A stretch of 64,000 nt of DNA, taken from positions 124,001 through 188,000 of the forward strand of contig NZ_JAPFPW010000003.1 of assembly GCF_026155325.1 (NCBI RefSeq), given 5' to 3'. The notes under the pieces are model-generated. The model saw only the letters and a list, made by a program, of their open reading frames with translations. It was not told the DNA's origin and did not search any database. This DNA is from Desulfobotulus pelophilus (GTDB lineage: Bacteria; Desulfobacterota; Desulfobacteria; Desulfobacterales; ASO4-4). The position numbers and the translations under genes were made by a program. How positions within the stretch are numbered: the stretch's first letter is position 1; every line of letters starts with the position of its first letter. Positions 38,540 to 47,437 of this stretch are shown in pieces.

Positions 38540-39463
38540 CTACATGGTGAGGTAGTGTTCCGCAGCTACGGCAGCTATGGCCGCATCACCTACGGCGGTG
38601 GCTACCTGTCTGAGCGGAGTGTTACGGGCATCTCCGCATGCAAAGACTCCTGGAACAGATGTTTCCATTCGTTCATTCACGATGATGAAGCCGTGTTCAT
38701 CCAGAGCCAGCGTGTCTTTGATAAACGCGGTATGGGGTGTGATGCCAATCCAGATAAAACATCCATCCGCAGCCAGATCCTTTGTCTCGTTGGTTTTGAC
38801 ATTTCGTACTTTTACAGCGGCCAGACCCTGTTCCCCGCCAAGGATGGCTTCCGGTACTGAATCCCAGACCATGGTGATTTTCGGGTTGGAAAGGGCTCTT
38901 TCCTGAAGAATCCGTGTGGCACGGAGCTGGTCTCTTCTGTGAACCAGAAAAACTCTGTCTACAAAACGGGTAAGATAGAGAGATTCCTGCACGGCGGTGT
39001 CACCGCCTCCGATGGCCACAACGGTTTTGTCCCGGAAGAAGGGGGCGTCACATGTGGCGCAGAAGGAGACCCCTCTGCCATAAAAAGCATCTTCTCCGGG
39101 GATTCCAAGCTTTCTGGCAAAGGCTCCTGTGGCGATGATCAGGGTTTTTGCGTAAAGGCTTTTGTCGGTCAGCACCACCTCTTTCATGTCACCTGCAGGA
39201 CGGATGCTCACCACCTCTTCATAGGCGGTTTCAAGGCCAAAGGCCTCCGCCTGGCGGGAGAAGCGCTCTGCCAGTTCCGCACCGGCAATACCCTCCGGGA
39301 AACCGGGGTAGTTTTCTACCCAGTCCGTGATCATGATTTGACCACCGGGCATCATTTTTTCAATGAGCAGGGTTTTCATACGTGCCCTGCATGCGTAAAT
39401 ACCGGCTGTCAGTCCTGCAGGACCACCGCCGATGATGATGAGATCGTATGGGGTTGCATCCAT
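38540..39463 (-). CDS. trxB: Thioredoxin reductase
   Basis: FAD/NADPH enzyme of 307 residues that reduces thioredoxin. The FAD-binding GGGPAGLTAGIYA is at about residue 12, the redox disulfide is CATCDAP (about residue 135), the NADPH-binding GGGDTAVQE follows, and the C-terminal FAD segment is GVFACGDAR. It lies 7 nt downstream of trxA on the same strand, forming a complete thioredoxin operon. Confidence 0.96.
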   Translation of the reverse strand: MDATPYDLIIIGGGPAGLTAGIYACRARMKTLLIEKMMPGGQIMITDWVENYPGFPEGIAGAELAERFSRQAEAFGLETAYEEVVSIRPAGDMKEVVLTDKSLYAKTLIIATGAFARKLGIPGEDAFYGRGVSFCATCDAPFFRDKTVVAIGGGDTAVQESLYLTRFVDRVFLVHRRDQLRATRILQERALSNPKITMVWDSVPEAILGGEQGLAAVKVRNVKTNETKDLAADGCFIWIGITPHTAFIKDTLALDEHGFIIVNERMETSVPGVFACGDARNTPLRQVATAVGDAAIAAVAAEHYLTM

Positions 39464-39470
39464 GGATTGT

Positions 39471-39800
39471 TTATCCGATCATCTGATTCAGAAGCTCTTC
39501 AATTTTAGGCTTGGCCATCATGCCTGTGACCTGCTCAACCATATTGCCGTCTTTGAAGAAAATCAGTGTAGGAATGGCTTTCACACCAAATTTTCCGGGA
39601 GTAATGGGGTTGTCATCCACATTACATTTGGCAATTTTGGCTTTGCCTTCGAATTTTTTGGCAAGATCTTCAATGATGGGTGTCATGGCTCTGCATGGAC
39701 CACACCAGGGAGCCCAGAAATCGATGAGGACAGGTTTGTCCGATTGAATCACTTCTTTTTCAAAATCCGCATCGCCAATTTCAAGAACACCTTCCGCCAT
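39471..39800 (-). CDS. trxA: Thioredoxin
   Basis: A 109-residue thioredoxin with the active site WCGPC in DFWAPWCGPCRAM (about residue 32) and the cis-Pro in IPTLIFFKDG. No signal peptide, so it is cytoplasmic. It is the first gene of the trxA-trxB operon. It will donate electrons to proteins such as ribonucleotide or other reductases; no specific partner is adjacent. Confidence 0.97.
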   Translation of the reverse strand: MAEGVLEIGDADFEKEVIQSDKPVLIDFWAPWCGPCRAMTPIIEDLAKKFEGKAKIAKCNVDDNPITPGKFGVKAIPTLIFFKDGNMVEQVTGMMAKPKIEELLNQMIG

Positions 39801-40027
39801 GGGGATGTATCCTTTCCTGATTAGAGTAAGGTTAAAGGGGTGTGCCGGAGACCAGAGTCAGGGCCGTTTATCCATTCATGCGTACTATAGGGGTCAGCTC
39901 GGGCCTTGTCAATGTGCCTGGTGGCTGCTTCCGTCTGGAGGCGGCCTTCTGGTTTCAAAGAGCGGAATTCATTCCTCTCGGTTACATAAAAAAATGGCAA
40001 CCCGGCAGAAGGCAGGGCGCATGGCTG

Positions 40028-41239
40028 TCAGAGGCCTGGCAGGTTTCTGCTCCATTCGCAGGCTTCCAGATACATGCCCGGCACTTGGGTTTCCGGCAAA
40101 CTCACATCGGAGAGGGCTGCAGGCACCATGGCCCAGTCGCCTTTCTCATAGGCTATGGCCAGATTCAGAAAGGGAGCCAGCGGTCCTTCCCGGTAAAGAA
40201 GGGCTCTGGCAATGTCTCGTGAAAGGGATAACTGGGCGATGATGGTTTCCATGGATTCATCGAGAATGGCATCAAGAAGGGAGAACATGCCAAGGGTAAA
40301 AAGGCTGTTGGCCAGCCCCGGCTGTTGGGTTGCTGCTCCCATTCGTTCACAGAATTTTCCACGGATGCAGGAGGCCTTGAGGAGAGCCTCCGGCTTGCCG
40401 GTGCTTACCTTGGTAAAGGTGATAATGGTTATGAATCGGCGGATTTCATCGGTACCCAGCAGCACAAGCGCCTGCCGTATGGATGTTATTTCACGGATGC
40501 GCTTAAAAAAAGCAGAATTGATATATCGCAGCAGGGTATAGGCAATGCCCACATCTCTGTGGATCAATGCTTCCATACGGTCAAAATCCATATCGGGGTT
40601 AGCGGCTTCTGCGCTGATCTGAAGAAGGTTGAGGGTTTGTCCCTCAATTTTTCTGCCACGGATGATTTCCGGCCTGCAGAAAAAATATCCCTGAAAAAGG
40701 GAAAAGCCCATGGCAAGGGCTTTGCTGAATTCTTCATGGGTTTCTACTTTTTCAGCTAGAAAAAGAATGGGTTTTGCGGTTTTTACCGCCATGATTTCAC
40801 GGATTTTATCTTCGGAGCTTGTTGGAAAGTCAAGTTTGATGATGCGGGCAAGCTGCATCATATCTGCCCATTCCGGAGCATGAACAAAGTCGTCCAGAGC
40901 AAGAACGTAGCCCTTATCCGCCATTTCCCGACAGGCGCTGATGATCTGTTCCGATGGTTTTACCGTTTCAAGAACTTCAATAACCGTGCTCTGGCTGGGC
41001 AGCATGAGGGGGATTTTCTGCAGCAGGAGATTTTCCGTGAAGTTGATAAAGGCTTTTTTCCCTTCTGTGAGGGTGTCCATGCCGATATCAAGAAAACTGT
41101 TGGCCAGCAGCTGTGTAGAGGCGATATCACCGTCCATCTCTGGCATGGCGTTGTTCATTCCATTACGGAAAAGCAGTTCAAAGGCTACAATCTGCTTTTT
41201 CTGATTGAAAATGGGTTGTCTGGCCACAAAGGTTTCCAT
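40028..41239 (-). CDS. EAL and HDOD domain signalling protein
   Basis: A 403-residue protein of the YuxH-like class: N-terminal EAL-like domain (about 1-200) and C-terminal HDOD domain (about 200-390). It begins METFVARQPIFNQKKQIVAFELLFR, the typical YuxH opening. Of the EAL catalytic residues some remain (ELLFR, INFTEN, ALDDF, KLDF, QGYFF), but DDFGTG is degenerate (DDFVHA), so c-di-GMP hydrolysis is doubtful and a binding role is possible. The HDOD part has LLRYINSAFF. It stands alone. Confidence 0.88.
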   Translation of the reverse strand: METFVARQPIFNQKKQIVAFELLFRNGMNNAMPEMDGDIASTQLLANSFLDIGMDTLTEGKKAFINFTENLLLQKIPLMLPSQSTVIEVLETVKPSEQIISACREMADKGYVLALDDFVHAPEWADMMQLARIIKLDFPTSSEDKIREIMAVKTAKPILFLAEKVETHEEFSKALAMGFSLFQGYFFCRPEIIRGRKIEGQTLNLLQISAEAANPDMDFDRMEALIHRDVGIAYTLLRYINSAFFKRIREITSIRQALVLLGTDEIRRFITIITFTKVSTGKPEALLKASCIRGKFCERMGAATQQPGLANSLFTLGMFSLLDAILDESMETIIAQLSLSRDIARALLYREGPLAPFLNLAIAYEKGDWAMVPAALSDVSLPETQVPGMYLEACEWSRNLPGL

Positions 41240-41526
41240 GGGCTGCCCCTTCGGTATTTTACTGAAAACCGCCTTGAATCCGGTGGCTTTGCAGGGTATA
41301 GGTTCTCAGAATTCGTATTGATTGCATGTGGGAAACCGTTGGGTCTGCCCGGTTGCTGGAGAATAGTCTGAGCCGTTTTGGGTTTTCTGTCTGGTTTGGG
41401 CTCTGTGGGAGGTAAACTCTGTCTCCTTGCCGGAGATGGATCTGAAATATCATTATAATGGAAGCATATACCAGTAGTGTTCGTATTTGTCATCAGCTTC
41501 CTGAGGCTATTGTGGAAAGGTGAAGG

Positions 41527-42303
41527 ATGAAAAAGAAACTGGCGGTAGCTATCCTGCTGTCCGGCGGGGGCAGCAATGCTCAGGCCATCATGGATGCCTG
41601 TAAAGAGGGTTGGTTGCAGGCGGAGATTTGTGTTGTCGGGTCCGACCGCATGGAGGCCGGGGGCCTGGAGCGTGCTGCATCCATGGGCGTGGATCATTTT
41701 GTTGTGGATTACAAAGGGATACTGGAACATCCGGACGCGGCTTCCCTGTTTCCTGTTCCCCGTGATTTTGATGTGGAGGCTGTGTTGAAGAAGCAGAGTC
41801 TTTTTCCAAAGGGCCATGATATGGAAAAAGTCCGGACTTTTTTTACCCGAAGGGCCGCGGCCGAGCGTCTGCTGCTGGATGCACTTCTGCCCTATGATAT
41901 CGATCTGCTGGTGCTGGCAGGATTCATGCGCACCCTTTCACCCTATTTTATTGATGGCATACAGAGGGAAGAACAGTTTCCCCGTATCATGAATATTCAT
42001 CCGGCTCTCCTGCCGTCCTTTCCCGGACCGGATGGATACGGTGATACCTGGCGGCATGGTTGCAGGATAGGTGGATGCACCGTTCATTTTGTGGATTACG
42101 GGGAAGACTCCGGCCCCATTGTGGGGCAGGCGGCTTTTTCCATCTTTCCTGAAGACAGCCTGGAAGAGGTGAGGCGGAAAGGATTGGAGCAGGAGTGGTC
42201 ACTTTATCCTGCCTGTATCCAGCTGTATGCGGAAGGGCGGCTTGTCCTTGAAGGCCGCCCTGGCCGGGATGGAAAAATACGCAGGGTTGTTGTCTGCTCT
42301 TAA
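41527..42303 (+). CDS. purN: Phosphoribosylglycinamide formyltransferase (variant with insertion)
   Basis: Purine-pathway formyltransferase using 10-formyl-THF. The P-loop-like LLSGGGSNAQAI, VLAGFMRTL, the catalytic Asn/His in MNIHPALLPSF and Asp in YGEDSGPIVGQAA are all present. At 258 residues it is 40-60 longer than usual PurN; the extra segment (about residues 62-110) lies between the first Rossmann strands and the AGFMR strand and contains KKQSLFPKGHD. It may be a subfamily with a changed lid or added contacts. It overlaps the convergent TraB-family gene by 4 nt. Confidence 0.88.
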   Translation: MKKKLAVAILLSGGGSNAQAIMDACKEGWLQAEICVVGSDRMEAGGLERAASMGVDHFVVDYKGILEHPDAASLFPVPRDFDVEAVLKKQSLFPKGHDMEKVRTFFTRRAAAERLLLDALLPYDIDLLVLAGFMRTLSPYFIDGIQREEQFPRIMNIHPALLPSFPGPDGYGDTWRHGCRIGGCTVHFVDYGEDSGPIVGQAAFSIFPEDSLEEVRRKGLEQEWSLYPACIQLYAEGRLVLEGRPGRDGKIRRVVVCS

Positions 42304-43490
42304 CCCAGAACCCGGAGCATGAGGGGAAGGGCGACAAAGGTTCCCACGGCACTGCCCAGGTTGGTAAAAACAACCACAAGAAGAATTCTTGTGGCTTTGT
42401 TTTTCCAGAAGCCTTTCATGCTGGTGATGTCACGGCTTAGGGACTGCATGTCTCCCACTCTGGGTTTCCGCAGGAAAACTTCCGTAAGTCCGGCGACCCA
42501 CCCTGCCGCTACCATGGGATTGAGGGATGTGAGGGGCGCTGCGGCAATGGCTGTCAGGATGGTAAGGGGGTGAGCGAGGGATGCGGCCGCTCCGATCCCG
42601 GCAAAGACACCGTTGGCAATGAACCAGAATGTGATCATGTCCATACCCGTATCTTTGCCACCCAAAAAGAAGCCCGCTGCAAAGAGAAGCAGGATAAGGG
42701 CAGGGAGAAGCCATTTCAGAATTTTTCCGGTTTTTGCCGGAGGTGGTGTAGTTTCCAGAGAAGCCAGATTCACAGGCGTTTCCCAGTACCGGATGATACC
42801 CGGAACATGACCGGCTCCCACAATGGCCACAATAGTATTTCCGGGAGCGGTGCGTATTTTTTCGGCAAGATACCGGTCTCTCTCATCTATCAGAACATCC
42901 TGAAGAACGGGATGGGTGCCGGCCAGCTCTTTCATGAGGGAGGCCATGGCATCCTGATTCTTCAGTCTTTCAATCTCTTCTTCCTGAATGGAATCGGCTT
43001 CCAGCCCTGATATGAGTAATTGATAAAGAAGCTTGGCTTTAGCCATAAAGCCCATTTTACCCCAGATCCGGGCGAGGGTGATGCGGACTTCTCTGTCCGC
43101 CAGATGGAGGGCCGCTCCGGTTTCTGCGGCGGTTTCCATGGCCCGCTGCATCTCTTCACCCGGTCGGATTTCCATGCGGTCGGCTATGCGTTTCTGAAAT
43201 GCGGCCAGCATGAGGTTGGAAAGCAGAAGAAAGGCTTTTTTTTCACGGATAACCTGCAGAATATCCATGTTTTCCCAGCGGTCACGGGAGGTGAGGGATT
43301 CGTGACGTGAAGCGCACAGCTCAATGGAAACGGTATCCGGCCTGCAGCTCCGGATGAGGTTTTCCGTTTCTTCTGCACTGTTTCGGGAAACATGGGCTGT
43401 TCCCAAAAGATAGATGGTTTTATCCTGATGTCTGAGAATGGTGAGATGGTCACTTTCCGGCAGTTTGCAAGCGGGTTCCTGAACATTCAT
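42300..43490 (-). CDS. TraB/PrgY-family membrane protein
   Basis: A 396-residue protein with an N-terminal TraB domain and a hydrophobic C-terminal third. The conserved motifs are LLGTAHVSRNSAEE (about residue 30), SIELCASR, and GAGHVPGI (about residue 225). Several membrane helices follow (WLLPALILLLFAAGFFLGG, then three more). PrgY, the best-known member, limits peptide-pheromone activity, and the fold is related to Tiki proteases, but bacterial function is unknown. The ATG at 43490 is preferred; 43550 is in frame. Confidence 0.82.
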   Translation of the reverse strand: MNVQEPACKLPESDHLTILRHQDKTIYLLGTAHVSRNSAEETENLIRSCRPDTVSIELCASRHESLTSRDRWENMDILQVIREKKAFLLLSNLMLAAFQKRIADRMEIRPGEEMQRAMETAAETGAALHLADREVRITLARIWGKMGFMAKAKLLYQLLISGLEADSIQEEEIERLKNQDAMASLMKELAGTHPVLQDVLIDERDRYLAEKIRTAPGNTIVAIVGAGHVPGIIRYWETPVNLASLETTPPPAKTGKILKWLLPALILLLFAAGFFLGGKDTGMDMITFWFIANGVFAGIGAAASLAHPLTILTAIAAAPLTSLNPMVAAGWVAGLTEVFLRKPRVGDMQSLSRDITSMKGFWKNKATRILLVVVFTNLGSAVGTFVALPLMLRVLG

Positions 43491-43624
43491 GAAGGTAGTT
43501 TTCCGGTCGTTCTGGGTTGTGGGTGATATCAGCAGGCAGGGGATGCGCATACCAAAAGCAATGGTGATGCAGGTAGAAAGCCCTGAAAAGTCATGTGCCT
43601 CTTGTTGGAGGCATATGTCCAGCT

Positions 43625-44533
43625 TCAGTCACAGGGACCTGCAACGGCCCTTCCCCGTATCCATGTGTCGATAAAATAAAGGGGGACCCGGGTATCGGCA
43701 CCACTTTTTTCGGCAAGTTCCATGAAAAAGGGTTTCTGGTTGTTGATCTCATGGTCCGCACCGATCAGGGCCCATATTTCCATGGCCCGCCTGGCAAAAT
43801 CATAGGCTGTCTCATGATTACCAAGAAGGTTGTCGCAGTGGGCCAGTGCCATAAGATCGGAAGCCGTGGCACTGAAACGCCCTGCACTTTTATCGAGTTT
43901 CAGGGCCTGTGTAAAAGCTTTTTGTGCTTTTTCCGTCTTTTCATGATGCATCAGGATATTGCCAAGGGTAAAATAAAGACCTGCCCTTTCCTCATCTTCT
44001 GTTTGGGAAATTGTGTTTTCAAGAAAGGATATGGCCTCAAAGGTTTTTCCTTCAAGATCCAGCAGCCGCGCTTCCGATCGGCTGATACCGGGAATGTCGG
44101 CTCTGTTGTCAAGGCGGTTCAGGGCACTGCGTGCTTCCGTACCCCGGTTTTCGTCGAGGAGCAGAGAGATGAGGTTGGCCGAAGTCAGCTGCGTAAGGTC
44201 AGGGTGGTTGATCCGTTGGGCACGGTAAAGGGCTTCTTCGTAGCAGGCAAAGGCATCTTCACGGTTCTGAAGCATGCGGTAGGTATTCCCAATATTATTA
44301 AGGGCAAGGATGGTTCCTTCTGCATTATCAGCGGTTGCATAGCCTTCAAGGGCGGCCTGATAATGGTTTTGTGCCCGGATGTAGCAGCCTTTATGATAGG
44401 CTTCATTCCCCAGGCGGGCGGCCCTGTGTGCGGGTGCATCCCAGAGGGGATCCGGCGGCACCTGTCTGCCGCCACAGGCGTTGAGGTTGAGAAGGAAACC
44501 ACAAATCATGAAAAATAATAAAACGGGTTTCAT
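43625..44533 (-). CDS. TPR-repeat lipoprotein
   Basis: A 302-residue lipoprotein with tetratricopeptide repeats. The signal peptide ends LNLNACG (lipobox, Cys about 20). TPR-like units include AYHKGCYIRAQNHYQAALEG, ILALNNIGNTYRML-FACYEEAL, and GLYFTLGNILMHH-AQKAFTQAL. It has no recognised enzymatic domain and may scaffold an envelope complex. The ATG at 44533 follows AGGAGAAATGTC. Function unknown. Confidence 0.8.
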   Translation of the reverse strand: MKPVLLFFMICGFLLNLNACGGRQVPPDPLWDAPAHRAARLGNEAYHKGCYIRAQNHYQAALEGYATADNAEGTILALNNIGNTYRMLQNREDAFACYEEALYRAQRINHPDLTQLTSANLISLLLDENRGTEARSALNRLDNRADIPGISRSEARLLDLEGKTFEAISFLENTISQTEDEERAGLYFTLGNILMHHEKTEKAQKAFTQALKLDKSAGRFSATASDLMALAHCDNLLGNHETAYDFARRAMEIWALIGADHEINNQKPFFMELAEKSGADTRVPLYFIDTWIRGRAVAGPCD

Positions 44534-44706
44534 GACATTTCTCCTGAATTGATCTGGGTGACAGAACATGCAGAAAAAGGGTGTCTGCAGGTGACATAAA
44601 GTGAATTCTACCGTAAATATTTGCTATTTTGTATCAAAAGGATGTCTTTGGCAAAAGAAGTTTTCATGATGGCAGTAAGAGAATTGTTCGATGAGGAGGA
44701 AAAGAC

Positions 44707-45312
44707 ATGGGAGAACTGGATTGCCGGGGAAGGGCCTGCCCGCAGCCCGTACTGATGACCCGGAATTTTCTGGCGGAAGAAAATCCGTCAGAAAATTTTT
44801 GTGTTCTGGTCGATAATCGGGCTGCGGCGGAAAATGTGAAGCGTTTTCTGGAAAATTCGGGCCGGGCCTGTTTGGTGGAGAGTCGTGGAGGGGGGTTTGC
44901 GGTGTGTGCTTCTGGAGGTGAAGGGCCGGAAAAAGAGAAGGGGACAGTCTTGGTCCCGAAAGAAGGAGAGGGGCTTCGAAAAATACTTGTGGTGCTGGCC
45001 AATGACCGGATTGGGCGAGGGGATGGGGTGCTGGGCAGAGGTCTGATGACCAATTTTATCCTTACCCTTGATGAAATGGGAGACAGCCTCTGGCGTATTG
45101 TCTGTCTCAATGAGGGAGTTCATCTGGCACTGGAGGGGGCTCCTTCTCTGGATCCGCTGCGGCAGCTGGAGAGTCGGGGGGTCGAGATTCTTGTTTGTGG
45201 TACCTGTATGGAACATTACGGTGTGACAGACAGAAGGGCCGTTGGCAGCAGCACGAACATGCTGGATATTGTTACGGGGCTTGCCGTTGCCGATACGGTA
45301 ATCAATCTGTGA
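44707..45312 (+). CDS. yedF: YedF-family selenium-metabolism-associated protein
   Basis: A 201-residue two-domain protein: an N-terminal TusA/SirA domain (about 1-70) with LDCRGRACPQPV, whose first Cys normally accepts persulfide, and a C-terminal DsrE-like domain with VLGRGLMTNFILTL and CGTCMEHYG. This two-domain form is the YedF family, which co-occurs with selenium-using genomes. Its exact role is unproven. Together with the UGA-interrupted DUF1573 gene at 56.1-56.8 kb it points to selenium use in this organism. Confidence 0.85.
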   Translation: MGELDCRGRACPQPVLMTRNFLAEENPSENFCVLVDNRAAAENVKRFLENSGRACLVESRGGGFAVCASGGEGPEKEKGTVLVPKEGEGLRKILVVLANDRIGRGDGVLGRGLMTNFILTLDEMGDSLWRIVCLNEGVHLALEGAPSLDPLRQLESRGVEILVCGTCMEHYGVTDRRAVGSSTNMLDIVTGLAVADTVINL

Positions 45313-45315
45313 AAG

Positions 45316-45352
45316 AAGGCCCCTGTGTGGTCGGCAGAGGGGCCTTTGCATT
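45316..45352. terminator. Bidirectional terminator between yedF and the signalling operon
   Basis: AAGGCCCCT (45316-45324) pairs with AGGGGCCTT (45338-45346), a perfect 9-bp stem followed by TGCATTT. It separates convergent genes. Confidence 0.8.
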
Positions 45353-45745
45353 TCAGCTAAGACCGAATTCGTCAATAAGCTGGAATAATTTTTCTCTCTG
45401 TATGGGTTTAGTGAGGTATCCTTCACATTGGGATCGGAATGCTTTCATGATGTTTTCTTTGTCATTCAAGGCTGTTGTCATAATGATTTTGACCCCTGAC
45501 AGGCCCAGAATACCATTGCTGTTTTCGATTTTCCGGATTTCTGCAAGAACACTCTGACCATCCAGTTCCGGCATCATGATATCCAGGGTAATGAGATCAT
45601 AGGGTCGGTTCTGGCAGAGGGCTTCCTCAAAGGCCTCCAGAGCCTGTCTTCCGTTTTCGGCGAAATCGCAGGGGCCGAACCGGCTGAGGTTTTTCTGCAT
45701 AACCATACGGCTTACGGGATCATCTTCAACAATAAGAATGCGCAT
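45353..45745 (-). CDS. Single-domain response regulator (CheY-like)
   Basis: A 130-residue receiver domain without output domain. The acidic pocket is EDD at residues 7-9, the phosphoacceptor Asp is in LITLDIMMPELDG (about residue 55), and Thr and Lys of the switch are in MTTAL and TKPIQ. It is the last gene of a six-gene signalling run on the minus strand, 11 nt after its neighbour. It could relay phosphate from one of the two kinases upstream. Confidence 0.93.
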   Translation of the reverse strand: MRILIVEDDPVSRMVMQKNLSRFGPCDFAENGRQALEAFEEALCQNRPYDLITLDIMMPELDGQSVLAEIRKIENSNGILGLSGVKIIMTTALNDKENIMKAFRSQCEGYLTKPIQREKLFQLIDEFGLS

Positions 45746-45756
45746 GAAAAGCTCCT

Positions 45757-46578
45757 TTACAGGTTCTTTATGGGCGGAGTGAACAGAAGAACGGCACCCG
45801 CTCCCAGAAATCGGCCCCTGAGGGGGGTAACGCTGATGGCGGGTTTTTCCGGTGAAGGGCGGATTACCCGGGGGGCGTTTTCCTGAATGGCAAGGGCAAT
45901 GGCCTGAATAATTTGGGGTGAAAGGAAGCGTTTTGCCTCTGCGCCGGGTGCAAACTCCGGTTCGTCGGAGAAAAAAGCCATGGCGTTTTCGTTGGCTACG
46001 GCAACGACTCCCTCACTGCTGATACCCAGGACAGGAAGAGGGAGGGCTTCCAGAACCGTTCGCGAGAGTTCGAGTGCGTGGTTTTGAAGTTTCAGTTCAC
46101 GGGTCCGTTCCCTCACAGCCCTTTCCAGATTGGCGTTACTGTTTTTTAAAATTTGATTTTGTTCCAGAATGGTCTGTTGCAATTTGCGGTTGGTCCGAGT
46201 CAGAGCGTACTGATCCAGCGCCTGCCGGATTTCCAGACGCAGATTCTGGTCATTCCATGGCTTTAAAATAAATTTGTAGATATGGCCCTTATTGATGGCG
46301 TCGCTAATGGTATCCACATCGGCATACCCTGTGAGGATAATACGGATGATGTCCGGCCATTTTTTGAGAATTACGGAAAAAAGCTCCGTCCCTGTCATAT
46401 CGGGCATCCGTTCATCGCTGATGATCACGTGAACGTGTTCGGATTCAAGAATGGTCAGTGCTTCCTGCCCGCTGGATGCGGTAAGAACCCGGTAGATTTC
46501 TTTGCGAAGCAGGCGCTTGAGGGAGTGAAGAATTCCGATTTCATCATCTACGCAAAGGATGCAGGCATCATGGCTCAT
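45757..46578 (-). CDS. Response regulator with coiled coil and PAS-like domain
   Basis: A 273-residue protein with an N-terminal receiver (Asp in VIISDERMPDMTG, about residue 53; switch Lys in FILKPW), then a coiled coil (about 125-165) and a PAS-like segment (LEALPLPVLGISSEGVVAVANENA). There is no kinase, HD-GYP or DNA-binding output. The ILTGYADVD and KPWND motifs place the receiver in the RpfG-like group. It overlaps the HDOD gene by 11 nt and precedes the CheY-like gene, so it probably belongs to one relay. Confidence 0.85.
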   Translation of the reverse strand: MSHDACILCVDDEIGILHSLKRLLRKEIYRVLTASSGQEALTILESEHVHVIISDERMPDMTGTELFSVILKKWPDIIRIILTGYADVDTISDAINKGHIYKFILKPWNDQNLRLEIRQALDQYALTRTNRKLQQTILEQNQILKNSNANLERAVRERTRELKLQNHALELSRTVLEALPLPVLGISSEGVVAVANENAMAFFSDEPEFAPGAEAKRFLSPQIIQAIALAIQENAPRVIRPSPEKPAISVTPLRGRFLGAGAVLLFTPPIKNL

Positions 46579-47431
46579 GATTGTCTCCCAGAAAAAGCTT
46601 GCAGGCTTCCATACTCCTCTGATGGATCTCGGGAAACCATTGGTCCGGATCTTTCAGAATATGCCGGAATTTTGTAAGGGCTGCGGGGTGGAGGATGGCA
46701 TCCGGAAACTCATTGCGCATGCGTTGGCTATGGGTATCCAGAGCATTGGCCGTGTGGACGATGATTGTCATGTCAGAGACTGGTTTTTCCGATGGGAAAC
46801 GGTGATGATAGAAAATCGCTTCGGCGAGTGCGGGCGGCAGCTGCCATTTTCTGGCCATGGCAGCACCCAGGGAAGCATGGGAAAATCCCGGAATAACAGA
46901 AGACTCCATAATGTAAAACGGCTTGTCCAGATTCTTTGCTTCCCTTTCCAGCCGCAGGAAAAGACCGGGCATGCAGCGGGCCAGCACGATGAGACCCATG
47001 TCGTGCAGAAGTCCTGCCACAAAGGCATTGTCGCCGTTACAAATTTTTGTTTTGTTTGCAAGGTACTCGGAAAAAACGGCGGTGCGAATAGAGTGCTGCC
47101 AGAGCCATTCTCCCTGATTTTTGCGGGAAGGCTTCAGCATGTCAACGATGGAAAGGGCAAGGGTAATGCGGTGCAGGGTATCAAAGCCCAGCAGGGAAAC
47201 GGCATCGGGGATACTGCCGACTCTGGAGCGGAGTCCGAAGAAGGCGGAATTGACCAGTTTCAGGATACGTGTGACCAGGGCGATATCTTTTGCAATCATA
47301 CGACTGAGATCCTGGGTATGGGTGTCCGGATCCTGCAGCATGGAATTGACAGTCAGTACCACGCCGGGCAGTGAAGGCAGTTTTTCTGCTGCCTCCATCA
47401 GCTCTGTCAGGTAGCTATCGGGAGGGTTCAT
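46568..47431 (-). CDS. HDOD domain protein
   Basis: A 287-residue HDOD protein, a catalytically degenerate relative of HD hydrolases used in signal transduction. Typical segments: LPSLPGVVLTVNSMLQDPDT, ILKLVNSAFFGLRS, VSLLGFDTLHRITLALSIV, and a helix with LLHDMGLIVLARC. It retains the HD pair in LLHDMG but not the full metal site. It lies between the receiver-HD-GYP gene (6 nt) and the receiver-PAS gene (overlap), within one operon. Confidence 0.9.
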   Translation of the reverse strand: MNPPDSYLTELMEAAEKLPSLPGVVLTVNSMLQDPDTHTQDLSRMIAKDIALVTRILKLVNSAFFGLRSRVGSIPDAVSLLGFDTLHRITLALSIVDMLKPSRKNQGEWLWQHSIRTAVFSEYLANKTKICNGDNAFVAGLLHDMGLIVLARCMPGLFLRLEREAKNLDKPFYIMESSVIPGFSHASLGAAMARKWQLPPALAEAIFYHHRFPSEKPVSDMTIIVHTANALDTHSQRMRNEFPDAILHPAALTKFRHILKDPDQWFPEIHQRSMEACKLFLGDNHEP

Positions 47432-47437
47432 GGTGCC

